Source: Cladocopium goreaui (taxonomy: Eukaryota > Sar > Dinophyceae > Suessiales > Symbiodiniaceae). From it: a stretch of DNA of 64,000 nt. Shown one piece after another: positions 54,381 to 64,000 of this stretch. Below the pieces are notes generated by a model that was not told the origin of the DNA, searched no databases, and was given only the letters and a program-made list of their open reading frames with translations. Numbering within the stretch: position 1 is the first letter of the stretch; each line of letters starts with the position of its first letter. The stretch covers positions 109,501-173,500 of the forward strand of contig CAMXCT020001558.1 in NCBI GenBank assembly GCA_947184155.2. The letters run 5' to 3'. Position numbers and translations under genes: made by a program.

Positions 54381-54471
54381 TAACATAGCTATGGAAAATC
54401 ATCATTTTTAATGGGTAAATCCACTATTTCTATGGCCATTTTCAATAGCTATGTTAGTTTACCAGAGGGTA
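54381..54471. repeat. TACCCTCTGG element missing its left terminus
   Basis: Begins directly at TAACATAGCTATGGAAAATC and ends GTTAGTTTACCAGAGGGTA. The TACCCTCTGGTAAAC end is absent, replaced by GGGGGCACGGCCAG of the GC-rich island. Confidence 0.85.
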
Positions 54472-55570
54472 ACCAATGTGTTCAAATCCCATGACGGATC
54501 CGGCTGGTGCTGGTAGAAAAATGCTAACATTGTTATGGGTTTTTTGTTGATGGGATCCATGGCACACCATATATAGCAGCACCGTTGGGATCCTATGGGA
54601 ATTAGTGTTCAAATAGATTCATAGTGTTTGGCTGGCTGTTTCACTAATATAATGGATATAGTATTATATGTGAGTAACCGACACAGTTATCGTAACACTA
54701 ATTTGGTTTTGCTTCGCTTTGGCCTTTCTGAGGCTGAACGAAACCTTCATAACCGATATGGGACGACTCTTTACCGATACCCCACTTGCGATACCTCCGG
54801 GAGACTGAAATCCTCACAACCGAAAGCAAGGCATGAAATTTAACAAAGAATTTTGTCCGCCACGTCATTTATGTAATTATATGATTATATGTAATTTACC
54901 CATCATTTTAGTCGGGTTTTATCAGCTTTAATTTGCTTCGTTGTTGCTGTGTGCATGTAACCTAAGGTATGTTATAACTATAATATCTATGGTTTCGTAT
55001 GTATATCATAGTATGGTTTAGTGTATCTATTGTTTTGTTAGCACAATGTGATATTACAGTTAGAAACATAGATAACATGTTTGAACTGTAGTACGACATG
55101 CCCCAAAAAAAAGGAACTCCGATTTTCAAGTTTTCAGGGCAACCTCCGGGCTTTCAGACAGAACCACATAATTGAAACTTATGAATGATACTGTATGTAA
55201 TCATTATGTATCTGTATGTCATGTCATTTCTTTGCAACTGGTAGGGGCACAGGCTCATGCTTACTGTATGCCTACGTGCCCAACACAGTCAGCTTCAGGA
55301 ATCCCATAGAACTCTATGGAGTTCATATGGAGGAGTTTGTTTTTCTTAGGACAGTATATTTGTTGGGCAAAGCCGTAGTTTAGATCAACTTCCCCTGAAC
55401 ACACCCATTAAGATTCAATAAAGATATCATGAACATCCGCTTAAATGTCGGACTAGCGGCCTTGCGGTTTTGCAGCGAAACTCAGGTACCTCGCAGCACA
55501 TCACATGTTGCTGGCCCATGCCCGAGCAACTCGACTGAATCATGTGACAGCAACGGTGGAGAATGAACAA

Positions 55571-55672
55571 CTGGTTGGTGGTTTGGAACATGACTTTTAT
55601 TTTTCCATATATTGGGAACAATAACCCAACTGTCTTTCATATTTTTCAGAGGGTGGCTCAACCACCAACCAG
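55571..55672. repeat. CTGGTTGGTGG inverted-repeat element
   Basis: CTGGTTGGTGGTTTGGAACA...CAACCACCAACCAG, 102 bp, with inner TTGGGA and CCCAACTGTCTTTC plus TTTTTCAGAGGG. Confidence 0.88.
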
Positions 55673-56035
55673 ACAATGTCTACATGGGTACATTTTCTGC
55701 GAGCCGCTGTGGATCAGGCAGTGAAGTGCTACCGCGAGCTCTACCAAGCAGAGCAGGAGGGTGCTATAGGCCATGAATGGCCAAAGTCCGGGCGACTGGG
55801 AGTTTTTCTCAATTTTTTGGGGCAAAAAACAAAAGCACCCGGGGAGCCACAGCAACTGTGACCACTGTGAGGTAAATTTCCACAAAATGTACGGACATTA
55901 TATGTTAGATACAATTAGTGGTTTGACATGTGGCTAGATTCTGAACTGTTAACTTGATTCTACCTTCAGAGGTGGAACCAGAAACACACTGGAGCACTCA
56001 TGCTGGGAGGTCACCCCCTTGTTGCAGTTACTGTA

Positions 56036-56157
56036 GCTGGGTTTATCTGAAAATAGTTTACCTCCTACAATATTTGGTGAATCATTATATATAATCAGTA
56101 TTTCCCCCATTAAAGTTGCCACTTCAGGGATATGCCTATTTTCAGGCGCTCCCGGCT
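56036..56157. repeat. GGGTGTGTCTGAAAAT-family element (diverged)
   Basis: GCTGGGTTTATCTGAAAATA at the left and CTATTTTCAGGCGCTCCCGGC at the right, about 122 bp. It lies upstream of the HCF101-like first exon. Confidence 0.5.
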
Positions 56158-56397
56158 GGATTTGGCTATGCATTTTTGGATCCAGGGCGCAAAAAAACGC
56201 TGGCAAGATGCCGCTATTCTTCATCCATGTTCCAACATGGTAAAAGCAATATGATGAAGCAGCACCCATGACCCAAGCCCACAAACCATGACGGAGAACA
56301 TATCTGTTCCTTCGAAAAATGAAGAGACTTAGGATTGCTTTTTGGGGGTCCCAAATTTGAGGAACCCCAGAATTTTTTCACAAAACTTGCCAAGATC

Positions 56398-59300
56398 ATG
56401 GCAGCCATCAGCTTGAGTCGTGCTGCGCCCCTGCCGCGGCTCCCTCCTCGGCTGGCCACCCAGACCCCGCCTGCCGCGCACTCCGCGCCGCTCAGCGGGG
56501 CGGCGCGAAGCACCGCGGCCGCATCGGCGGTGGCTCTGGCGGCAAGGGAAAGGAGAAGTGTCATCGCGAGAAGGGCTGGAAACGAGCTGACACCTGTAAA
56601 GGAAGTCATGGAGACTTGGCTAATATATTAGCTATTTTTAAGGCGATTTCTGGTGATTTTGATTGTCCATACATGCACAAAACCACGAGATAAACGCCGC
56701 AATGAAGATGCTGGCCACCTGGGTGCCTGGGTTCTTTTTCCAGACTTCACCCAGGAAGCGCTGAAGGAAGTCAAAGATCCTGGCCTGGGGACAGACATTG
56801 CGGCTTGGCCTGGTGTGGGATCTTATGTGCGAAAGGGAGAGTTTCAGGATTCCGGCTGCATGCAGGAAACTGTCAAACTCACTCACTGTGCTGGCTGGGC
56901 CTCTACCCATCGATAAGAGAAGATTTTTGTGACGCCATTCACTCCAGATGTAATTAATCATGTTCTATCGTTTTCAGACAAAGGACTGATGAGCATTTGC
57001 CACCAAAAATTCCGTCCCATGCTACTGATACATATACTGTACTGATACCATCTGATACCACATGATACGTCATGATACGTCATGATACCCAATTACCAGA
57101 ACCATCCCGAACCCACATTGCCAAATGCCAAAGTTGCAGTTTCTTCACCAACTCTCTCTGAGTCATATTTCTCAAGCGGCGGGTTTGAAACCACGGAGGT
57201 TTCCAGTGGTTTCGTGGGGGCCATCAAAGCCGATCGCGTCACTGGGAATATCTCCCTGGTGCTGGAGGTTGAAGTGTACCAGGCGGAAGTGGAGGCAGCT
57301 GGGCATGCTGGGCCGGCGAAGTGGGTAGTGGGTCAAACTTGGGGGACCTAAAGAAGGGTCACTGTGCCTAGTATGAACTCATATTAAGCCAGATCAATTT
57401 TGGCTTGGTGGGTTAGAAAAAAACATATTTTTACATATGTTTACCCATACCCAAAAGCACAGTGTGTGTGTGTGTGCGTAAATATTAATGGCAATTCTAG
57501 TGGCAGTTCTAATGGCAATGCCACTGGAATAACAGGCCCAGGCCGAGGGGATGGGATGATCTACATCCTGACACATCGATGAGCCAAGAATGAACCAGCG
57601 TTAAAGAGCTTGATTCGCTCAATGGCGTGAGTACCCTCTGGTGAACTAACATAGCAATGGAAAATCACCATTTTTAATAGGAAAATCCACTATTTCTATG
57701 GCCATTTTCAATTGCTATGTTAGTTCACCAGAGAGTATCTTGATGGGTCATGTTCAAAGCTGAACGGGTAATATCTTGATATATCTTGATGTTCATGTCA
57801 CGCATGCGTATCTCAAGAGCCAGAGACCAGACCGGACATACCTTTCTTCTATAATTACCCGGCAAGCCAGCAACCCATTGGAACCATCATCCCAGTACCA
57901 GGGACGTTTCCATTCATACAAACATGATCATGATTGTTGCCAAGACGAAAGAAAGGTATCTTGCCACATACCAGTTTCATTTAGGGTTACATTGACATTG
58001 GGTAGTTATAAAATCCCCCGGCCCCATAGAACAGATAACCATACTTCATCATACTTCTATTAGTCCATTAGGGTTTCATTTAGGGCTTACATGAATGATA
58101 AATCCACTGGCCCCATGGAACAACTAAGCATACTTCTATTAGGGTTTCATGTGGAGAATTGCACATGGCTGTGGCAAGATGACATATGAACTTCAGACTC
58201 GCCAAAAAAGTGAAAAAGGGGAAACGGCCGGAAAGCATAAAGTCCTCAGAGGGTTCACTTTTCAGACTGCTTTTTTAAAAAAATGTCTTGGGCCATATTA
58301 CTGCACAGATGTACCAGAGTCATACAACACTTCGCCTGCGCAGTGAAATGGGCCATGGCCTCCTTAAGACGTTAATCATTCATTCCGTTCCGGGCAAACC
58401 CTCAGTCCTGCCTGTAGAACTACTAAACCATAATGCATCCATTATCGTCAATTATAGCACCACTAAAAGACAGACAACTAAAATCTTACTGAAATAGTCA
58501 ATAGTGATAAACTTCATTCCTATCTTTTTAAGGATTGCTATATATATATATAAATATGCCAATATGCATATCTCCGGATTCTGGGTGGTGTGTCCACTAG
58601 TTCAACCACCGCATCCTGCCATCCCATCCCAAGGAACGCCTTCGAAGTATCTCCTGGGCAAAGGATGTGCAGGTCAGTGTCGGCTCGATTAAGCCACCCC
58701 CAAGTCTTCCCAGACCCATGCCGCAGATGCTCGGGTTGGAAAATACGGGGAATTCAAGAGGGAATCCTATCAGAATGATGCTGTAATGAGGAGGGTTGCA
58801 GTTGCAGACCATAAAGGATGCAAAGGGGTGAGTACAGACTGCAATTGCTTTGAGAACATTTGAGAACTAGTTGGGACTTAAGGTGCGCTTTGGGGAACAC
58901 AAAAAGGTAGCACAAAGACTGGCATGGCCAAACCAACTTTATTTATCAGGTGGCCTATCAGGTTCCATCCCTATGGCCGGGGTGATCAGTGGCGAACCCG
59001 TCCCCAACCTGCACAGCATGGTTGACAGCAGCCAGTCTTGGTAATTTCTGAGGGTACTTTTGCCACAGTCACTTCCCCAAGTTACAACTTCCCAGTAAGA
59101 AGTAAGGCCTCCCATGTAATTTCACAGCACAGGTCGTACTTTGCTATGCCATACTGTCATCATACTTGAGGTCGCCATACCCTTTGAATGTCCCCTGTTT
59201 CTTTGTGATAGTCCCATCCGACCCCAATTTTTCTTGAGCAAAAAACAATCAAACTACCTTCAAGGTGCTTCCCCCTAGTTATTAATTGATGTTTGACTCC

Positions 59301-61900
59301 ATCTGACTAGTGAAAGTTAGAAACCAACTTGGCAATCGTTTAGAGGGCCCACATATGCCCCCATTCGCCAGTCAGCTCCATGTCTTCCTGTGGGATTTGG
59401 CGATGGTCCAAGGATGCCGCAATCCTTGGAGAAGGTGAAGAACATCATCGCCGTCTCTTCCTGCCTGGGCCCCGGAGCTCGATGGAGGGGAGCTCTCGTA
59501 GATGTCGGACTGTCCGTAGACCTCGGTTTTTCGTAGGAAAAAAGATGTGGTTTGTTGCAATAGGTTGTAATGTCATCATCTTTAGCTGATCTTTAGCTGT
59601 AAATGTTTAAATAGGGGGGATCTAGTGCCCGGCGAATGCCCAACCTCCTTGTAGGGGAGCTAAAATCAGACATTGACTGGAGAAACCAGAGTTTAAAAGA
59701 AATATCCATCAAATATTAATCTACAAGACGATCTCATACACAACTATTCAGACTTGCAGATGTCAACCACCACTCAAAGGCTCATTTCGAACATGAAAAT
59801 GGGTACTATATATAAATCTGTAGGATGTGTCCGAAAAAGCAACAGTTCTGCAATGGTTGGGTGAGCCCCTTCTAGATTGCCCAATTCTGCAGTTTTGGGG
59901 AGCTGATTTTTGGCCCCAAACCCTTTGGACCTTCCCTCCTGCGCAGGTAAAGGAGGTGTGGGCAAGAGCACTGTGGCCGTGAACCTGGCCTTCGCTCTGC
60001 ACAAGAAAGGCTTCTTGGAGTCCTTGAATTCCTTGGCATGTCATGATGATGGGGTTTCGATATGTTTTGATGACATCTCTGGTGGTAGCCACCCACAACG
60101 TAAAGATCGCTTTCACTGACTGACTGATTGATACTGATTGAATGATTGCATGTCTAGAATGAGACACAAAAACAACTGTGAAAAAGCTCGGGAGTTTGTA
60201 CCTTCTCTTCTCTATTTCCAGCCACACCAGCACAATGAATCTCTGAATTTTGCTGGCTATTTGGTGGTGAAGATGTTGGCCTCGCGTACAGCCCGGATGC
60301 ATTGTAGCGAAAGACCAAGCCTTTGACTTTCGATACTCTTCGTCTGACAATGTCGCAATCACATCTCTATATATATATGTATATTAAATGGATGGATGGG
60401 TGGACAGATATTTCATCCTCGATATGACATGATGCGAGGTTATAAAGTGGGCATTTTTGACTGTGATGTCTACGGCCCATCGTTGCCTGTGATGGTCCGC
60501 TTTCAAGAGGAGACGCCTCGATGCTCGGCGTCACGGGTGCGACATCACGGTGTGTATTCCCATGCGGCAGAATTTAGAAGTGTTCTGCAGTGAGGGAGGG
60601 ATTTTCTTGATGTGCCCGGCTCCTTTGATCTTATATTATATATATTATATATTATATAATACTATATTATAATAGTATATAATAGCTGGGAATGTGCTGG
60701 CCCAGGGATTTTTTGCGGCCGAAAAGGCCCTGGCGAAGCTATGGTGTTTCTGAAAAAAATCAGGGTGACCTCGAAGAACAACCGAAATCAACCGAACATG
60801 GCCTGTCTCAGGAATGGAGATGTACGAAGATGAGAAGAAGCAGAGGTGCCAAGATGTCTGAGCCAAGTGCCGCCAATTGAGGTCAGTCAGTCTAATTTGG
60901 AGCATGTAGCGAGTGATGTGAGGCAGCATCAAAAGCAAGTTGTGGATTTGACAGGCACATCAGGCCGGTGATCCACCCCGAGACTGGCCGCTCGGTGTTT
61001 CACCATCCATCCGGCCACCTATATAGGTGATGTTTGGGTATGGGGAAAACATGGAAAAACGAAGCCAAACATGGGCCAACTTTAATTTCACAGTTTTTGA
61101 ATTCATGCGGGTATCATAATGTTTTGGGAAGATTTCAATGGATTTCATGTAATTCTTGCGCATTTAGATTTAAATTCACCTAAATTTGAGGGAATGCAGG
61201 CAAATAGATGCATATCTGGGCTGGGATCAACAAAAACAACAGAACGCTTGGCTGGGATGGTTGAAGGTCTACGCGAGTCTACCAATGTATCTCCGGTTCA
61301 GGGGTTTGTGGCGAATCCTCGTCCCAGAATCTGATGATTCAATTCATGGATTTCTGCGTTCAATTGGTACCTTTTGGATTTTGGACACCCAAGTCTGGTG
61401 ATGTTGGCTTTAAAATCTTTTAAACCATTTTAAACCATCAACCATGGGCAACCATATAAACCAAGCCGACCATGCAGCACCTCCGGTGACATCCGGTCGT
61501 GACACCCAGGCATCAAATTGGTCTCCTTTGGCTTTGTGGGCCATGCCGCCGTGATGAGAGGCTCCATGGTGACTGGAGTGATGTCGCAGTTGGTGAACCA
61601 AACCGCTCCTGGGCACCGGGTGAACTGCTCCGGGTGTGTCTGTCTGGAAGAGTGGGGGATAGCATGGGACATATTCATTGATGGCAATTTCATTTGATAC
61701 AGAAAAAATAGTAATTGATCGGTTCATTGATACCAAATCATTGATGGTAGCAATTGATGCCAAACTAAAAACTGGTAAAACATGATCAGCACTATGCACT
61801 TCAGATGTTTTTTTTACCGCGCTGAGGACTGGGGCGACTTGGACTATTTGGTTTTGGACATGCCACCTGGCACGGGCGATATTCACCTGACTTTGTCTCA
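56398..61900 (+). CDS. HCF101/Mrp-type Fe-S cluster scaffold P-loop ATPase, 10 exons seen, 3' end not found
   Basis: MRP/NBP35-family ATPase with an N-terminal DUF59 (MIP18) domain; HCF101 carries 4Fe-4S clusters to photosystem I in plastids. Exon 1, 56398-56601, starts [20 protein letters not shown], a transit-like Ala/Ser/Arg-rich leader. DUF59: 56755-56799 ([15 protein letters not shown]), 57199 to about 57270 ([20 protein letters not shown]), 58634-58712 ([13 protein letters not shown]); the usual TTPACP segment between the last two was not seen. ATPase: 58950-58991 ([14 protein letters not shown]), 59947-60009 ([20 protein letters not shown], Walker A), 60439-60511 ([19 protein letters not shown]), 60964-61013 ([17 protein letters not shown]), 61510-61604 ([25 protein letters not shown]), 61827-61900 ([23 protein letters not shown]). 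Every ATPase join is in frame. The C-terminal third (VTTPQ, DUF971) was not identified. Mitochondrial Ind1/NUBPL is less likely because DUF59 is present. Confidence 0.88.
57632..57737. repeat. TACCCTCTGG inverted-repeat element (copy)
   Basis: TACCCTCTGGTGAACTAACA...GTTAGTTCACCAGAGAGTA, 106 bp, in the HCF101-like intron between exons 57199 and 58634. The left and right ends carry matching changes (GTGAAC/GTTCAC), so the hairpin is preserved. Confidence 0.92.
59320..59358. repeat. short dispersed repeat AAACCAACTTGG...GGGCCCACATATG
   Basis: AGAAACCAACTTGGCAATCG followed by AGAGGGCCCACATATGCCC. It lies in the HCF101-like intron 58992-59946. Related to 28823, 35882 and 37466. Confidence 0.5.
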
Positions 61901-62033
61901 GATTTGCCAGTGCCTTGGATAGTGCGATGATCTCCGGGTTCACTTTGGGAAGAAGGTTTGCGATTCATGCGTGGTATATAAAATGAATAATTATACATCT
62001 ATATAATTCTATGTATCGATCACATATATGTAC

Positions 62034-62068
<35 letters not shown>

Positions 62069-63296
62069 GGGGCAACCCCTGTTCCGAAGGGCTTTTATCA
62101 CATGTCCAATTTTATCACATGTCCAATTTTAGTTTCAGTTCCCAATTTACAAGCAGGGGCACACGGCATCCTTGACCCACCGTGTGCAACGAAACTACGG
62201 TCTTGGATGGGATATCAGGGCTGATCACCCTGACGTACCTGCAGTTGGTCACGATGTTCTTTCATTATCCAAGCTTTTTGCTGACTTTCCGGTTATTATT
62301 TTTTATCATATGCATGAATAATTCGAGAAATCGGAGTCCGTTACGCATTTTTCAGTATTTACCCATTTCTGCGACTTTTGTCCAATGTGGACAAAGACGG
62401 CCTTCCTGAACTAAGCATGTAAACAGCAGAATCAGTTCAGGTATCCTGTTGGGAATGAAAAGACTCATAGACGAGATACAGTCTTTCAAGTGTGTATTCG
62501 GCAGAGATTCCGTCATGGTCCTGTCGTGATCCGGTAACTGCCGGCGTGTGAACAGTATCCCTCTGATTTGGCTTCGGCCCTCAACTTTTTCACCACCAAA
62601 AAATGGGGGTATGTCTGGTCCTTGTCCAGAAAAAAACAACAAGGCAATACCACTGGGTCGTTTTGACCATGAATCGTAGCCATCGGTATTTCTTTGAACC
62701 GTATCCGATATGATTTGGGACTAATTTTCCCTTCCGTCCCCTCGAGATGAGTAATTCGTGCTACGGAGTTCCACTTTCCAACGGAGATCGAAGATCTCCA
62801 TGGAAATTGTCGTGCATGTTTTCTCAGGCGTTGAAGAATCTCTGAAAAATTTCTGAAAATCTCTGATTGCACTTTGTGCCTCTGAATTACTCTGATTCAC
62901 TCTGATTCACTCTGAACATTCGGGGTTATTCCTGAGCAAAGGCTTTCGGGCCCTCCTCTGAAACAACTATGAGTCGCCAAAAAAGAACGAAGGAGGAAAA
63001 AACAGCAATAGACATTTAGACTTACTCGTAGGACGGATCAGTGATAATTTCGATGCAGTGTTTTCACGGTACTTCAGCTTTCAGTTTCTGTACAGACATT
63101 CAACCGACATGTTTTTCACGTTCATTCATGAAGAAGCCAATCACTGCAAACGTATCACACGTTGATACTTGTACAGTTGACCTTTTTTAATTGTGTGTTG
63201 TCATGGTTTTCCATGTTCCATTTTCCTTTTTAATTGTATATGTTGTCATGGTTTTCCATTTTCCATTTTCCATTTTCGACACGTAGAGTTGCAGCC
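61901..63296. other. region between HCF101-like exons and terminal ORF
   Basis: TG microsatellite at 62037-62069; duplicated TTTTATCACATGTCCAAT near 62092-62130; ACTCTGATTC repeats at 62888-62916; and a 45-bp near-tandem duplication of TTGTCATGGTTTTCCAT at 63184-63272. The remaining HCF101 exons should begin here, but none was recognised. Confidence 0.4.
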
Positions 63297-64000
63297 ATGT
63301 CATACAATGTGTATTTCATTGCAGGGGACTACAGCCGTCAGGCGGCTAAAGCACCACCGTCTCGAGCACCGGCTGCCGTGGTTTCGACGGTGAGACCCAA
63401 GAGTGAGGTCCGACCTGCGCTGCCAATTACTGATGGTACTGCAAGTTTCGATCCCCCTAGAAGACCACCGGGACCAATGTCTGTAGTCCTTGAAGGTGCA
63501 CAGAAAATCGGTAGACCACCAGCTGCACCGAGAAGTTTGGCACCTTTACAACCTCCACCACTGAGATCCAGATCTTCTCGATCCCGTAGACCTCGTCAAA
63601 CGAGATCTAGATCCGATAGCCGTGCACGATCTCGGTCCCCAGGACCTAGTGTCAGTGAAGTTCGATCAGAGGCTCGCTCTTTACAGCAAGCCCATCATAC
63701 ATACCCACCAGGGAATTGGGAAACTTCACTTGGAGTATTTGATATTTACGGTCACAGCGGCCAATTTCAAGCAAGACCTCCGCCGCCGCCACCACCACCC
63801 CGTCCAGTGGTGCCACAGACCGTACGTAGTGCTCCGAATGCATCTTTGAATGTGCCGCTAGGTAGTGCTCCTTTTAATGCGTTTCCGATTTCGAGCACGC
63901 CGTCAGGCCATGTCCCACTAAATGATCATGAGTATTCCTTGTTTGAAGTCCTCTTGAATCAACAAGTTAAGGAACATCCCACTTCTGAAGCCTTTTTGCA
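63297..64000 (+). CDS. proline/RS-rich uninterrupted ORF, runs off the window
   Basis: From the ATG at 63297 (context GCAGCCATGT) the frame stays open for 234 codons to the window edge with no stop. It starts MSYNVYFIAGDYSRQAAKAP. Residues about 33-90 are Pro-rich; residues 91-115 are an Arg/Ser block (RSRSSRSRR..., RSRSDSRARSRSP); residues 161-170 are PPPPPPPPRP; then a Ser/Ala/Pro stretch, and toward the edge DHEYSLFEVLLNQQV, the most globular part. It could start instead at the AG|G acceptor 63323-63325. It contrasts with the micro-exon genes of the window in being intron-free for 700 nt, with AT-leaning codons, which suggests a retroelement (gag-like) or retroposed gene. Family not recognised. 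Confidence 0.55.
   Translation, partial: MSYNVYFIAGDYSRQAAKAPPSRAPAAVVSTVRPKSEVRPALPITDGTASFDPPRRPPGPMSVVLEGAQKIGRPPAAPRSLAPLQPPPLRSRSSRSRRPRQTRSRSDSRARSRSPGPSVSEVRSEARSLQQAHHTYPPGNWETSLGVFDIYGHSGQFQARPPPPPPPPRPVVPQTVRSAPNASLNVPLGSAPFNAFPISSTPSGHVPLNDHEYSLFEVLLNQQVKEHPTSEAFL

Noticed and set aside
56214..56609. 131-residue minus-strand Ala-rich frame with a signal-like start
   Set aside because: It is the complement of the GC-rich first exon of the HCF101-like gene; the + strand leader followed by DUF59 explains the sequence better.
59763..60362. 199-residue minus-strand frame
   Set aside because: It is antisense to the Walker A exon and flanking introns of the HCF101-like gene on the + strand, and shows no domain.

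Overview
The window is nuclear DNA of a eukaryotic alga, most likely a dinoflagellate of the Symbiodiniaceae/Polarella (Suessiales) type. The case rests on splicing. Where a known protein family lets exons be joined in frame, 19 introns can be bounded on both sides. Twelve start with GC, four with GA and only three with GT, and every one ends AG followed by a G in the next exon. Relaxed GC/GA donors with an AG|G acceptor are the known dinoflagellate pattern. All recognised genes are on the + strand (unidirectional layout), exons are small GC-rich islands of about 25-205 nt, and the AT-rich introns are full of short inverted-repeat elements. One gene is a plastid-type iron-sulfur assembly factor. 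The species cannot be fixed from the sequence alone.

Layout. 1-12.4 kb: scattered exon-like GC islands (757, 1809, 2393, 4203, 5918, 8323), not assigned to a gene with confidence, plus a TTATA array and a large ATC array. 12.5-27.9 kb: a cysteine desulfurase (NifS/IscS/SCLY-like) split into at least 14 tiny exons, including the PLP-lysine and catalytic-cysteine exons. 28-36.6 kb: mostly repeats with a few unassigned exon-like islands. 36.6-42.2 kb: N-terminal half of a GH1 beta-glucosidase. 43.1-47.9 kb: a LicD/fukutin-type transferase, whose intron carries a 1.36-kb element with G-tract terminal inverted repeats. 48-56.4 kb: minisatellites (about 119 bp and 52 bp units), inverted-repeat elements and unassigned islands. 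56.4-61.9+ kb: an HCF101/Mrp-type Fe-S scaffold ATPase (transit-like N-terminus, DUF59/MIP18, P-loop domain). 63.3-64.0 kb: an uninterrupted proline/RS-rich reading frame that runs off the window end.

The most striking feature is a family of about 27 copies of a roughly 105-bp near-palindrome with ends TACCCTCTGGTAA...TTACCAGAGGGTA, bounded by TA. Its terminal inverted repeat holds a 5' splice-site motif (CTG|GTAA) whose reverse complement is a 3' splice-site motif (TTACCAG|), so it could supply both sites in either orientation: an introner-like design. A second family (CTGGTTGGTGG...CCACCAACCAG) has the same symmetry, and at least five other inverted-repeat or dispersed families share the introns.

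Functionally, the cysteine desulfurase (sulfur donor) and the HCF101-like protein (Fe-S carrier/scaffold) both belong to iron-sulfur cluster biogenesis. The GH1 and LicD genes between them are carbohydrate-related. No operon-like link is implied.
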